Origin: Candidatus Omnitrophota bacterium
Lineage (GTDB): Bacteria > Hinthialibacterota > Hinthialibacteria > Hinthialibacterales > Hinthialibacteraceae
Reading direction: 5' to 3'
DNA: 64,000 nucleotides
Assembly: GCA_040755155.1 (NCBI GenBank)
Contig: JBFMBP010000078.1
Span: 21,514-85,513, forward strand
Position 1 is the stretch's first letter; each line of letters begins with the position of its first letter. The position numbers and the translations under genes were made by a program. This document shows positions 7,643 through 15,918 of the stretch, piece after piece. The notes beneath the pieces were generated by a model. That model was not told the origin of the DNA and did no database searches. It was given only the letters and a program-made list of their open reading frames with translations.

Positions 7643-8137
7643 ATGATTTTTCATATTGACGAAAAAGCAAAATGGGGGCCGATCTTGGATAAGTGGCGCG
7701 GCGAAGGTAAAAAGATCGTTACTACCAATGGCGCCTTCGATATCGTTCACGTCGGCCATGTCCGGTTGTTGAAGGAAGCCAAAGAACAAGGGGACATTCT
7801 TGTGGTGGGACTCAACAGCGACGCCTCCGTGAAGAAATACAAAAGCGAAAGGCGGCCCATCGTCCCCCAGGAAAATCGGGCGATCCTTATGGAAGCTATC
7901 CGCTACGTCGATATGATTCTCATCTTCGACGAGCCGGAATCGCTGCGTTTCGTCGACGAAGTGAAGCCGGACGTGCATGTGAAAGACGACGCCTACGGCT
8001 ACAACCTGATCGAGGGACCCATCGTCAGGAAGCATGGCGGAACCGTATATCTCGTAAAAAAAGACGATCACTCCACGACGAATTTCTACCGCAAAGTCCT
8101 GGATGTCTATCGGGAAGAAACCGGCGAACCATTATAA
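7643..8137 (+). CDS. hldC: D-glycero-beta-D-manno-heptose 1-phosphate adenylyltransferase (HldE C-terminal type)
   Basis: A 164-residue stand-alone cytidylyltransferase-fold protein. The nucleotide-binding motif TNGAFDIVHVGHVRLLKEAK (HxGH type) and LVVGLNSDASVKKYKSERRPI are characteristic of the RfaE/HldE C-terminal domain. It would convert heptose-1-phosphate plus ATP to ADP-heptose for lipopolysaccharide core synthesis. The kinase half is not adjacent. A purine-rich GAGAGAG precedes the ATG. The assignment to the heptose pathway rests on family resemblance; related enzymes use glycerol-3-phosphate or other substrates. Confidence 0.85.
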   Translation: MIFHIDEKAKWGPILDKWRGEGKKIVTTNGAFDIVHVGHVRLLKEAKEQGDILVVGLNSDASVKKYKSERRPIVPQENRAILMEAIRYVDMILIFDEPESLRFVDEVKPDVHVKDDAYGYNLIEGPIVRKHGGTVYLVKKDDHSTTNFYRKVLDVYREETGEPL

Positions 8138-8208
8138 AAAACTGCGATTAGTGACAAGCCCCCCAACCGAGAAAAGGCTCTCGGCGATTGCAGGAAGAAA
8201 AGCCTTGC

Positions 8209-8287
8209 CGCCCCGTCGTTGAAACGGCGGGCTATTGGCGTTTGCCCCTTTAAAGGGGCAAAAGGTAATAGCCGTTTCAACGGCGGG
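8209..8287. repeat. Long imperfect inverted repeat
   Basis: Arms of about 35 bases (CGTCGTTGAAACGGC and its partner GCCGTTTCAACGGCG at the ends, CCCCTTT/AAAGGGG in the middle) form one large hairpin between the convergent hldC and lipA genes. It could end both transcripts, or be a palindromic mobile element. No T-run follows either side. Confidence 0.7.
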
Positions 8288-8338
8288 TTCCTGGAGGGAT
8301 TCCTTTTTTTCGTTCTACCCGGAGATTCGTCCGCGAAG

Positions 8339-9199
8339 TCAAACCTGTTTCCAGGCATGGTAGGAACTGCGCGCGAAGGGGGTGGATTCTACGTGTTCGT
8401 ATCCCATTCTTTTTCCCCATTCCTTATAATCGGCGAATTCTTCCATGGAAACGTAGCGCACAACGGGATGCAAACGTCGATTCGGCTGCAAATATTGGCC
8501 GATCGTCAGGATAGAGCAGCCCGTTTTTCGCAAATCCTCCATGAGAGACATTACTTCTTCTTTTTCTTCGCCCACGCCCAGCATAATGCCGGATTTGGTT
8601 TTGACGCCGGGACGCCGCGCCCGCCGCAGCAACTCCAAGCTGCGTTCGTATACGGCTTGTGAACGAAGCCGAGAATACAGGCGGGGAACCGTCTCCAGAT
8701 TGTGATTGAGGATGGCGATGTCCGCTTTCATTAGATGATCGAGAGCCTCCCAGTTTCCCTGAAAATCGGGAACGAGAATCTCCACCGTGCAGGAGGGATT
8801 GCGTTTTTTGACGGCGTTGACGGTTGCGTAAAAATAGGAAGCGCCGCCATCCGGAAGATCGTCGCGAGCGACACTGGTCAATACGGCGTGCTTCAAACCC
8901 ATCTTCTCGACGGCTTCCGCCACGCGCTGCGGCTCCAAATCGTCCGGAGCGGCGGGGCGTCCGCCCTTCACGGCGCAAAAGGAGCAATGGCGCGTGCAAA
9001 CGTCGCCCAAGAGAAGAAACGTCGCCGTTCCATTGCGCCAACACTCCGCCCGGTTGGGGCACAACGCCGATTCGCAGATCGTCGGCAATCCGGACTGACG
9101 GACAAGATCGCGAGTGCGGTTAAAATCCAGACCGGAAGGCGTCTTTACGCGAATCCAGGACGGTTTGGGCAAGATTTTTGGCGAAGATGTTTTATTCAT
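8339..9199 (-). CDS. lipA: Lipoyl synthase
   Basis: A radical-SAM enzyme of 286 residues. It carries the auxiliary-cluster motif CESALCPNRAEC (C-x4-C-x5-C), the SAM-cluster motif CTRHCSFC (CxxxCxxC) and the terminal RSSYHA motif that is diagnostic of LipA. It inserts sulfur at C6 and C8 of octanoyl groups on lipoyl domains. I chose the ATG at 9199; a TTG six codons upstream overlaps the dcd stop. It follows dcd on the same strand with a 4-base gap. No lipB is in the window. Confidence 0.96.
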   Translation of the reverse strand: MNKTSSPKILPKPSWIRVKTPSGLDFNRTRDLVRQSGLPTICESALCPNRAECWRNGTATFLLLGDVCTRHCSFCAVKGGRPAAPDDLEPQRVAEAVEKMGLKHAVLTSVARDDLPDGGASYFYATVNAVKKRNPSCTVEILVPDFQGNWEALDHLMKADIAILNHNLETVPRLYSRLRSQAVYERSLELLRRARRPGVKTKSGIMLGVGEEKEEVMSLMEDLRKTGCSILTIGQYLQPNRRLHPVVRYVSMEEFADYKEWGKRMGYEHVESTPFARSSYHAWKQV

Positions 9200-9203
9200 T
9201 CCA

Positions 9204-9770
9204 TCAAATAGAACCAACCGGATGGCTTTGCCCTTGAAAGGCGCTGGGACTCTCTTCTGGTTTTCCTAGAACCAATTCGAAAATCAATTGGCATATGGTC
9301 ATTCTCGGTTGAAGAGTTAAAGCGTATATTCCTAAGTTTATAATTTCTAAAGTAATTGTTCCTTCGAAACCAGCATGAATCGTTGGAGCCGTAAAATGCA
9401 CCAATAGTCCACATCTCGCCAAAGAACTTTTCCCTTCCACGCGCGCCGCTAAGTAATATCCCGTTATTTCATCTTTTTTAATCGGAATAGAAATAGTTTC
9501 CAGCGTTTGCGATAAGACAAATTTCTGTGGTTCTAAAACAAAAGGATCTTCTTTGACGGATTTATCGTTGCAGATCTTTTTTAATGTGCCGGCAATTGAA
9601 CCTTTACTTAAATCAAGATTAAAACAATTTCCCACTTGTGGAATCGAAATAGTATTTCCCAACCGAAGATCGACAGCCGTCGTGCCAAAACTCTCATTTT
9701 GAGGAAGAGGCGTCAAGACGATTCTCTTCTCGGCTATCGCTCTTTTTATTTCTGTATTGGAAAGAATCAA
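9204..9770 (-). CDS. dcd: dCTP deaminase family protein
   Basis: A 188-residue dCTP deaminase/dUTPase-fold protein. The signature VEGKSSLARCGLLVHFTAPTIHAGFEGTITLEI spans the trimer active site, with the catalytic Glu in GFEG. It deaminates dCTP to dUTP for dTMP synthesis, and may also hydrolyse dUTP in the bifunctional forms. The gene is followed 4 bases later by lipA. There is a non-canonical insertion (SKGSIAGTLKKICNDKSVKEDP) between the strands, so the exact subtype is uncertain. Confidence 0.88.
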   Translation of the reverse strand: MILSNTEIKRAIAEKRIVLTPLPQNESFGTTAVDLRLGNTISIPQVGNCFNLDLSKGSIAGTLKKICNDKSVKEDPFVLEPQKFVLSQTLETISIPIKKDEITGYYLAARVEGKSSLARCGLLVHFTAPTIHAGFEGTITLEIINLGIYALTLQPRMTICQLIFELVLGKPEESPSAFQGQSHPVGSI

Positions 9771-9783
9771 AAGATTCTCCTTA

Positions 9784-10056
9784 TCAGGCTTCCATTAATT
9801 GTTCTCTGGAAACATTCACGCAATTGGATGTTTCAAAAGGATATTCCGGCAACTTGATCGAACAAGATGGTCCATTATTGGCGTATAGCCACACCTTTAC
9901 GTAGTTTTCTCCTTCAATCTTTGGTTCTTTTACAAATATGGGATTTATAAAAAAAGAAAAAACCAAACCATCGATCGTTTTCGACTCCACCGCCAGTTCG
10001 TCAGGAAACATCCCTTTCGACGTTTCGCATTTCAACCACCATGTTTTGTCGCTCAT
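9784..10056 (-). CDS. Hypothetical protein
   Basis: A 90-residue protein MSDKTWWLKCETSKGMFPDELAVESKTIDG and onwards, ending CVNVSREQLMEA. It has no recognised domain. The tail YPFETSNCVNVSREQL resembles small proteins of bacterial accessory regions. It lies directly upstream of dcd (13-base gap) on the same strand, so they may share a transcript. Start at ATG 10056. Confidence 0.6.
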   Translation of the reverse strand: MSDKTWWLKCETSKGMFPDELAVESKTIDGLVFSFFINPIFVKEPKIEGENYVKVWLYANNGPSCSIKLPEYPFETSNCVNVSREQLMEA

Positions 10057-10124
10057 GACCCATCGCCTCCGTCTCTCATTATTCCGATAACGTTATACTA
10101 CCATCTCCGATTAATCCAGTAAAG

Positions 10125-10160
10125 AAAAAACGGAGCGGGTGATTCGTTCCGCTCCGTTAT
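10125..10160 (-). terminator. Intrinsic terminator of the rpmH-jag operon
   Basis: On the minus strand the sequence AACGGAGCGG then a 9-base loop then CCGCTCCGTT, followed by TTTTTTC, makes a 10-bp stem with a T-run. It sits just after the jag gene and so ends the rpmH-rnpA-yidD-yidC-jag transcription unit. Confidence 0.88.
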
Positions 10161-10192
10161 TCTTCTTGATTGACGCTCGCCAGCTCGGCGGT

Positions 10193-10975
10193 TTATCGGT
10201 TTCCCGATCCCTCGCGGGGTCGGGACGGTCTGCGCCGCCCTCGTCCGCCGCCGCCGCCGCTGCCGCTGCCGCTGCCACCACGACCGCTATAACCTCCACC
10301 TCCGCCGCTGCGGCCGCCGCGCCGTTGCGGACGGCGTCTCGGCGCCGATGAAGACGCGGAACGATCCGTGGATGCGATTACGACGCGCTTATGCGTGCCG
10401 TTGCCGATGCTGAAGGTGGTTACCTCGGCGTTCTCTTTCAAGGCAAGATGGATGATGCGGCGTTCGGGGGGCGAAAGTGGATCGGTGCGGTAGTCCTGCT
10501 TAGTTCGGGCTACCTGCTCGCCCCAGCGCAGCGCCATGGCGCGCAAATTGTCCTCGCGTTTTTCACGGTAATTATCGATGTCGATGACGACTTTGCGCCA
10601 ATCCTCTTTGTCCTCGTTGAGGTAGCGCGCCACTAGGTACTGCAATGAATCCAGCGTCTGGCCGTGATGGCCGATGAGCGACGAGGCGCTTTCGCCGAGG
10701 ACGATGAAGAGATTCTCTCCCTCTTCCCGCACGTCGATGGGCGAATCGATCTTCATGCGCTGGAGAATATTGCGCATAAATACGGAAGCGCGGATGCGGT
10801 CGTCGGGACGCAGGGATGCTTTGACGACGGCTTTCTTGCGGCCAAAGCCCAAAAAGCCCTTCGATCCGGCGGACATGGGATTGATTTCGACTTCTTCGCG
10901 TTTCGCCATCAGCTGCTGCAAGGCGTTCTGCGTCGCTTCTTCAAGGGTATTGCCTTCGCCTAATGCTTCTTTCAT
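10193..10975 (-). CDS. jag: Jag/KhpB RNA-binding protein with an RGG-rich tail
   Basis: A 260-residue protein. Residues 1-50 are the Jag_N domain (GEGNTLEEATQNALQQL), then KH domain (ESASSLIGHHGQTLDSLQYL), then an R3H domain (LSPPERRIIHLALKEN...GTHKRVVI). GGAGGAAGATC precedes the ATG. It binds RNA and is linked to cell-envelope elongation and YidC. The last 60 residues are a glycine/serine/arginine tail (GGRSGGGGGYSGRGGSGS), which is unusual for Jag and resembles RGG boxes. It is the last gene of the rpmH operon. Confidence 0.93.
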   Translation of the reverse strand: MKEALGEGNTLEEATQNALQQLMAKREEVEINPMSAGSKGFLGFGRKKAVVKASLRPDDRIRASVFMRNILQRMKIDSPIDVREEGENLFIVLGESASSLIGHHGQTLDSLQYLVARYLNEDKEDWRKVVIDIDNYREKREDNLRAMALRWGEQVARTKQDYRTDPLSPPERRIIHLALKENAEVTTFSIGNGTHKRVVIASTDRSASSSAPRRRPQRRGGRSGGGGGYSGRGGSGSGSGGGGGRGRRRPSRPREGSGNR

Positions 10976-11099
10976 GATCTTCCTCCGTCTGTTTCGAGAA
11001 GAATTTCATTGCATCCGATCCGGCGCGCATTCCAAGAACGCAGGCGATTATACTGCCGGCGAGGATGCGTTCTTCTCGATCGGTAATTCAAATTCGTCA

Positions 11100-12980
11100 C
11101 TATTTGGCCGCCGCCGGCTCTTTTCCGTGAAATCGATCCAAGATCGTTCGTTGCGCAACGTCGATGAATATGCTGATGACGAAATACAGGATGACGCCCG
11201 AAGCAATGGACCAGAAAAAGAATACGAAGATCAGCGGGAACATCCGCATCATATTCGCATTGGGACCTTCGACTTTTTGCTGGCTGCTGCTCCACAACAT
11301 TAATGCTGCATAGGCCAGCGGCAGAATATTGATCGTAAAAATATATCCCGCCACCGGCAGATAAAAAGCGCCGTCCGGGGCGGAAAGATCCTTGATCCAG
11401 CTGAAAAAGGGTGCGCCGCGCAACTCCAACGCCATGCCAAATGTTGCGTAAAGCGCAATGAAAATAGGGATAGTCGGCAGCATGGGCAGACATCCGGCGA
11501 GCGGATTCACCTTGTGTTTGCGGAAGAGTTCCATCTGCGCCTTCTGCATTTTTTGGGGATCGTCTTTGTACTGCTCTTTCATCGCGTTGATTTGCGGCTG
11601 CAAGGCTTGCATTTTCTTCATGGATTTCATCTGCTTATGATATAGGGGAAGCATGATAACTTTCACTAAAAGCGTCAGCAGAATGATCCCCACGCCGTAA
11701 TTAGGAATGATTATATAAAAACCATTAAGCAACCGCAGCATAAAATTGGATATTGGGCCGGTGAAGCTTCGCCAAAAGATTTGACGCGCTTCGCCCAAAC
11801 TGGAATCCGCCTTGACCAGATCGTCATCATCCAACGGCCCTACGTATATAGTATATTGGCTGTTGTACGACATTCCGTCCGGAATCGGATCGATGTTCAT
11901 GCGCACCCCGGCTAAAGGCTTCAAAATGGCGGGATCTTCCTTCGGGCTGGATGCCCCCTTGAGAGCTATCTTCGTCGGCGATTTGGGGACAATAGCCGCT
12001 AGGAAAAACTTTTGCCCCACGCCCGCCCAGCCTACAGTTTGATTCGTAACGGCAAGCGTAGGAGCGGAATATTCCGGCAAGAGAACGGGAGAGTTCTTTT
12101 GAATTTCCTTCATCAGAATAGGCAGCGGCTGGGTGGTTAAACCCTTCTCGATCAGCTGGCATAACGCGTTGTTTTGGGCATCTGTCCGCTGGGAGGGAAA
12201 GCCGAATCCCCCCCGCCATAGCACGTCGTAATATCCCTCGCCGTTAAAAACAAGCGGCTTTCCCGATTTGTTGAACAGGCGCACTTGCAGATCGATATGA
12301 TAACTATCGGGATAAAACCTGTAGACTTTTTCCGCCGTGAGTCCCTGATTCGTATAAGTAAAGACTAATTCGCTCGGATTGGCCCCCGTTAGGAAAAGGC
12401 GCTCTTGGGAACATTGATAAGGAATCCACTTGTCGGGATACTGGCCGCCCCATTCCACGCTCAATCCCATATCCCCCGGCGAGAAATGGGGATCGATGGC
12501 GTTTATGGGAGGAGGCCCGCTCTCCGGCCAGGAATCTCGCCATTTCAGTTCCAAATCGGCAAGATGAGATCTCAACGGATCTCCTTTATTCGTTTCGAGC
12601 CGTAGAAGACGAGGATCCTCGCTTAATTCATTGTATTGCAGAAGCCGCCACTCCACCGGCAACGCACCCGTTTTCGAAAAAACAATGCGGTAACGTTCGC
12701 TTTCCACCACTACTTCCCCGCCTTGTTCCGCTGGGGGTGCGCTGGGAAGCCAATCCCAAACGCCGGCGGCGGCGATTTCCGGCGTCGCGGAGGCGATGGC
12801 TTCTTTTGGCGTACGAGTTGGCGTAGGCCGGACGGCCGCCTGGCCGGGAACAACCGCCGTGGGCTGCGCTCCGGAAGTGCGAGGTTTTGGAGGGTATTTC
12901 TTGGCGTAATACCAATTGAATCCCAGCATCACCAACATGGAAAGCACAAAGCAAAGCGCAAGCCGTTTTTCCGAATCCAT
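11100..12980 (-). CDS. yidC: Membrane protein insertase YidC
   Basis: A 626-residue insertase of the inner membrane. It has an N-terminal TM (about residues 5-23), a large periplasmic domain (residues 60-400) and the conserved C-terminal five-TM core (NYGVGIILLTLLVKVIMLPLY, GCLPMLPTIPIFIALY). It inserts proteins with or without SecYEG. I chose the ATG at 12980 (MDSEKRLALCF), which has AGAGGAAAA ahead of it; the longer reading starts in spacer. It is the fourth gene of the rpmH operon, with a MITE-like element and a short palindrome in the spacer to yidD. Confidence 0.96.
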   Translation of the reverse strand: MDSEKRLALCFVLSMLVMLGFNWYYAKKYPPKPRTSGAQPTAVVPGQAAVRPTPTRTPKEAIASATPEIAAAGVWDWLPSAPPAEQGGEVVVESERYRIVFSKTGALPVEWRLLQYNELSEDPRLLRLETNKGDPLRSHLADLELKWRDSWPESGPPPINAIDPHFSPGDMGLSVEWGGQYPDKWIPYQCSQERLFLTGANPSELVFTYTNQGLTAEKVYRFYPDSYHIDLQVRLFNKSGKPLVFNGEGYYDVLWRGGFGFPSQRTDAQNNALCQLIEKGLTTQPLPILMKEIQKNSPVLLPEYSAPTLAVTNQTVGWAGVGQKFFLAAIVPKSPTKIALKGASSPKEDPAILKPLAGVRMNIDPIPDGMSYNSQYTIYVGPLDDDDLVKADSSLGEARQIFWRSFTGPISNFMLRLLNGFYIIIPNYGVGIILLTLLVKVIMLPLYHKQMKSMKKMQALQPQINAMKEQYKDDPQKMQKAQMELFRKHKVNPLAGCLPMLPTIPIFIALYATFGMALELRGAPFFSWIKDLSAPDGAFYLPVAGYIFTINILPLAYAALMLWSSSQQKVEGPNANMMRMFPLIFVFFFWSIASGVILYFVISIFIDVAQRTILDRFHGKEPAAAK

Positions 12981-13032
12981 TTTTCCTCTTTTTTTACACT
13001 TAATCCGGGCGATCAAATCGACGGTTATAAAT

Positions 13033-13188
13033 GAGCCTCATGCAAAATACCTTTATTCCTCCCCCAAGCTTGGGGGAGGTTAGGAGGGGGTTGACATAAG
13101 TCCATTAAAATCAACCCCCCTCTAAACTCCCCCCAATCTTGGGGGGAGAATTTTAAGACGGATTTCATTAATTTTGCAAGAGCCTCAA
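13033..13188. mobile_element. MITE-like palindromic element
   Basis: A 156-base segment whose ends (GAGCCTCATGCAAAA and TTTTGCAAGAGCCTC) are near-complementary, with internal GC-rich arms CCTCCCCCAAGCTTGGGGG and CCCCCCAATCTTGGGGGG. The whole element folds into one long hairpin. It has no reading frame of note and sits in the yidD-yidC spacer. This is a non-autonomous insertion; the mobilising enzyme is not in the window. Confidence 0.7.
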
Positions 13189-13232
13189 ATATAAGTGCAT
13201 TCCGCCCACGGTTCGAAGGCTGTATCCGGCAT

Positions 13233-13284
13233 ACAGGCGAGACGCCTGTTTTACCCCGCGAGAGGCTGGACGCCTCTTCTACTC
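13233..13284. repeat. ACAGGCGAGACGCCTGT palindromic unit
   Basis: The palindrome ACAGGCGAGACGCCTGT (13233-13249) is followed by a related GAGGCTGGACGCCTC unit. The first unit recurs twice, in inverted orientation, at 15788-15842. Confidence 0.6.
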
Positions 13285-13310
13285 TGATAAATGACGAAAC
13301 GATACGGCGT

Positions 13311-13616
13311 TCAGCGATTATTCTTTTCGCCCTGGGCGGGAAGGGGAGGCATATCGACTCCCCCCGGATGAAACGGGTGGCATTTCGAGATACGGATCAG
13401 GGAGAGGAATCCTCCCTTGAACAATCCAAAAGTGGTGATCACTTCCGCCGCATATACGGAGCACGTTGGGTAAAAACGGCACGACCTCGGCAGCCAAGGA
13501 GACGCCCAACGATGATAGGCTTTCAACATGCCGGCCGCCAGCCGCGACGGCATCGACGGTAAATACCGCATCACTTTCTTCAGGATGATCTTACTCGATC
13601 TCCACGCTCGGCGCAT
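13311..13616 (-). CDS. yidD: Membrane protein insertion efficiency factor YidD
   Basis: A 101-residue protein with the YidD signature WASPWLPRSCRFYPTCSVYAAEVI and LIRISKCHPFHPGGVDMPP. It helps YidC-dependent insertion at the membrane. The start at 13616 is the only ATG before the conserved part. It sits between rnpA and yidC in the usual order, on the same strand. Confidence 0.95.
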   Translation of the reverse strand: MRRAWRSSKIILKKVMRYLPSMPSRLAAGMLKAYHRWASPWLPRSCRFYPTCSVYAAEVITTFGLFKGGFLSLIRISKCHPFHPGGVDMPPLPAQGEKNNR

Positions 13617-13659
13617 CCGTTTTCTCCTCGATTATAGTCATTGGAAGAGGAGCCGCGTT

Positions 13660-14001
13660 TTACAGAAGATTTTGTTGTTTCAAGATGCCGATCAAGTCGT
13701 CTTCCATTTCTGCGTATGAAGCTTCCTGGATGCCTGTCTGGGTTCGGATTACGATATCCACCTTACTCTTTAAACGGTTTTTGATGCGCCGAAGAATCTC
13801 ACGAACCCGCCTTTTCGCCCGATTACGAACTACCGCTTTGCCCGACCGGCGGCCCGCTATCGCCGTAAAACGGGATACGGGTTTATCCGTTGCGCGGATA
13901 TGGACGATAAAATATTTTCCCGCAATCCCGCGCCGCCGAAGCGCGTTCCGTATTTCGCTTCTTTTCCGCAGCCGTTCGCTTTTTCCGTAACGTTCGTCCA
14001 A
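13660..14001 (-). CDS. rnpA: Ribonuclease P protein component
   Basis: A 113-residue RnpA. The RNR motif is plain: RNRAKRRVREILRRIKNRL, with FTAIAGRRSGKAVVRNR before it. It binds the RNase P RNA and helps cleave the 5' leader from pre-tRNA. It is 45 bases downstream of rpmH and 43 bases upstream of yidD, in the canonical order. Confidence 0.95.
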   Translation of the reverse strand: MDERYGKSERLRKRSEIRNALRRRGIAGKYFIVHIRATDKPVSRFTAIAGRRSGKAVVRNRAKRRVREILRRIKNRLKSKVDIVIRTQTGIQEASYAEMEDDLIGILKQQNLL

Positions 14002-14046
14002 AATAGAGTTATACGTCTCGCGGCGGCGATTTCCTATAAAGAAATC

Positions 14047-14187
14047 TTAGCCGGAAACCGTCAAGCGATAACGCCCTTTCTGTCTTCTTCGCCGCAACAC
14101 GTCGCGGCCGCCGCGAGTCTTCATGCGCGCTCGGAAACCGTGGACTCGCACGCGCTTGATTTTGCTGGGTTGATAGGTTCGTTTCAT
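14047..14187 (-). CDS. rpmH: 50S ribosomal protein L34
   Basis: A 46-residue basic protein [20 protein letters not shown] with [19 protein letters not shown] after it: the invariant L34 pattern. It is the first gene of the rpmH-rnpA-yidD-yidC-jag unit. In most bacteria dnaA and oriC lie upstream; here the upstream neighbour is a FabL-like reductase instead. Confidence 0.96.
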   Translation of the reverse strand: MKRTYQPSKIKRVRVHGFRARMKTRGGRDVLRRRRQKGRYRLTVSG

Positions 14188-14299
14188 GGTTTTTCTATCG
14201 CCTGATTATTCTATAAAGTATTTGTTTTTTTGAACTAAATAGGATACTTCTCCCTCCACTCCAGTCAAGACGCCTAAAAGAGGGGGAGGTCCTGCGTCC

Positions 14300-15145
14300 T
14301 TATCCTACGATTTCCTCGCCGCCATCCACGTAAATAACGTTGCCCGTCATCCAGGCCGCATCGGGATGGGAGAGCAACGCGATAACGTTTCCTATATCCT
14401 CCGGATTCGTCAACCGCTTGGAAGGATTACGGGCGAGCGCCCCATTGATTAATGCTTCATGGCCGGGAATTTTGCGCAATGCAGGCGTATCGGTAACTCC
14501 GGCGCATATGGAGTTGGCGCGGATTCCATAAGGCGCCAATTCCAACGCAATCTGACGAATATGCGATTCTAGAGCGGCTTTGGCGGCGGAAACGGCGCCG
14601 TAATGAGGCCAAACGCGCCCGCCCCCTGAGCTGGTCATCGCGAATATGCGGGTTCCCTCCTGAATCAATCCCTCCCGCCGCAGGTCTTGAATCCAATAGA
14701 CCAGACTATGCGCCATGACGTTGAGCGTCATTTCCATCTGGGCGGGAGTGATTTCCGCTTCGATATTTTCTGCGAAATAATCGCGCAACGTCCCAAAAGC
14801 AAGACTATGAAGAATGCAACGAAGGGGCGCATGGCCCATCCGTTCTTTCATCGCCTGGATGGTTTGTTTTCGTTTTTCTTCGTCCACGGCATTGTAATTG
14901 AAAAACTCCACTTCGACGCCCTGACTTTTCATCTCGTCGATTTCTTGATTGATTTTATCTATCGCCCCCCGCCGGTCGAAATGAACGCCGAATAAATTCA
15001 TGCCTCGAAAAGCCAATCTTTTCGCTGTCGCCAGTCCGAATCCGCTGGATGATCCTAGAATCAAACCCCACTCGCCTCGATACCATTTCTCCACTTGGAG
15101 ATCCTCCTCGACGCTGCAATTTCGAGTCTCTTTCTCAATCGCCAT
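14300..15145 (-). CDS. FabL-like enoyl-ACP reductase (SDR)
   Basis: A 281-residue short-chain dehydrogenase. The nucleotide-binding motif GSSSGFGLATAKRL is near residue 30. The catalytic segment is SSGGGRVWPHYGAVSAAKAAL, with Tyr and Lys spaced Y-x6-K as in FabI/FabL rather than Y-x3-K of ordinary SDRs. The C-terminus CAGVTDTPALRKIPGHEAL also fits the enoyl-reductase branch. It would perform the last step of fatty-acid elongation. It starts about 110 bases upstream of rpmH, on the same strand. Confidence 0.82.
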   Translation of the reverse strand: MAIEKETRNCSVEEDLQVEKWYRGEWGLILGSSSGFGLATAKRLAFRGMNLFGVHFDRRGAIDKINQEIDEMKSQGVEVEFFNYNAVDEEKRKQTIQAMKERMGHAPLRCILHSLAFGTLRDYFAENIEAEITPAQMEMTLNVMAHSLVYWIQDLRREGLIQEGTRIFAMTSSGGGRVWPHYGAVSAAKAALESHIRQIALELAPYGIRANSICAGVTDTPALRKIPGHEALINGALARNPSKRLTNPEDIGNVIALLSHPDAAWMTGNVIYVDGGEEIVG

Positions 15146-15438
15146 AAAAGAAAAACCACTCCGGTTGGAATTTCCTTATCTCCCTCGAATTTCCCTGTCT
15201 TCTTTTTCATTAGCGGCCTATGCTGGGCGGATGCAATGCCTCCCATTGACGCCGCCGCGTGCATTATACCGTCTTCAACCAATTCACGAACCGCCGCCGC
15301 ATGATTTTATGCGTATCCCTTACAAAATATTTTTGTTATAAATATCTATAAAATCCTTGGCAACGGCGTCTTTTCTCTGGACGAAGACGCCATAACGCCC
15401 CTGTTAATTTATGCTTGTTTTTCATGAAAGGAACGATT

Positions 15439-15720
15439 TTATAGGCTGGATGGTCTTCGAATCTCGTTTTTTTTCTCGTCTCGTTCCGCTTCCAGGCGGC
15501 GGATATCCGTTTGCAAGCGTTCTTGGATTTTCGCCTGCGCTTCGGGATTGTTCCATGATTCTTTCAATTCGCGTTCCGCCAAAATTTTAACTTCGGCGAT
15601 TTTGGAAAGATATTTATTATCCATCTCCGCTAACGCCGCCTTTTGTTCTTCCGTCAAAGGGGGCGGAGAAGGCGATTCCTTCTCCAATCGTTCCATAGCT
15701 AGTTCGTAAGCGCTTTTCAT
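15439..15720 (-). CDS. Small charged coiled-coil protein
   Basis: A 93-residue highly charged protein, MKSAYELAMERLEKESPSPPPLTEEQKAALAEMDNKY and onward, with long helical heptad-like stretches. Similar small proteins are found near chaperone genes in planctomycete-like genomes. I chose the ATG at 15720, which starts with the conserved MKSAYELA. It lies downstream of dnaJ, same strand. No function is known. Confidence 0.62.
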   Translation of the reverse strand: MKSAYELAMERLEKESPSPPPLTEEQKAALAEMDNKYLSKIAEVKILAERELKESWNNPEAQAKIQERLQTDIRRLEAERDEKKNEIRRPSSL

Positions 15721-15787
15721 AGCAACGCTCCACATTTATAAATTGCAAAATATTAACATGTTACCCGACATCGGTTATCTAAATATG

Positions 15788-15842
15788 GGTAAAGCAGGCG
15801 TCTCGCCTGCAATAACAAGACAGGCGAGACGCCTGTTTTACC
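15788..15842. repeat. Inverted repeat with 22-base arms
   Basis: Arms of the form GGTAAAGCAGGCGTCTCG and CGAGACGCCTGTTTTACC (22 bases, one mismatch) flank an 11-base loop. The core palindrome CAGGCGAGACGCCTG also occurs at 13233. It lies just after dnaJ and could act as its terminator. Confidence 0.7.
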
Positions 15843-15918
15843 CTCAATATTCCCCATTTAAATCCAATAATATGCCGAGTAGGATTTGTTGTTATTAGTA
15901 AATGCTATTGGATTGAAG

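Noticed and set aside
10111-10351. Alanine-rich frames near the end of jag
   Set aside because: Low-complexity shadows of the RGG-rich tail.
13033-13284. Possible CRISPR-like repeat array
   Set aside because: The units are palindromic and irregularly spaced with no unique spacers.
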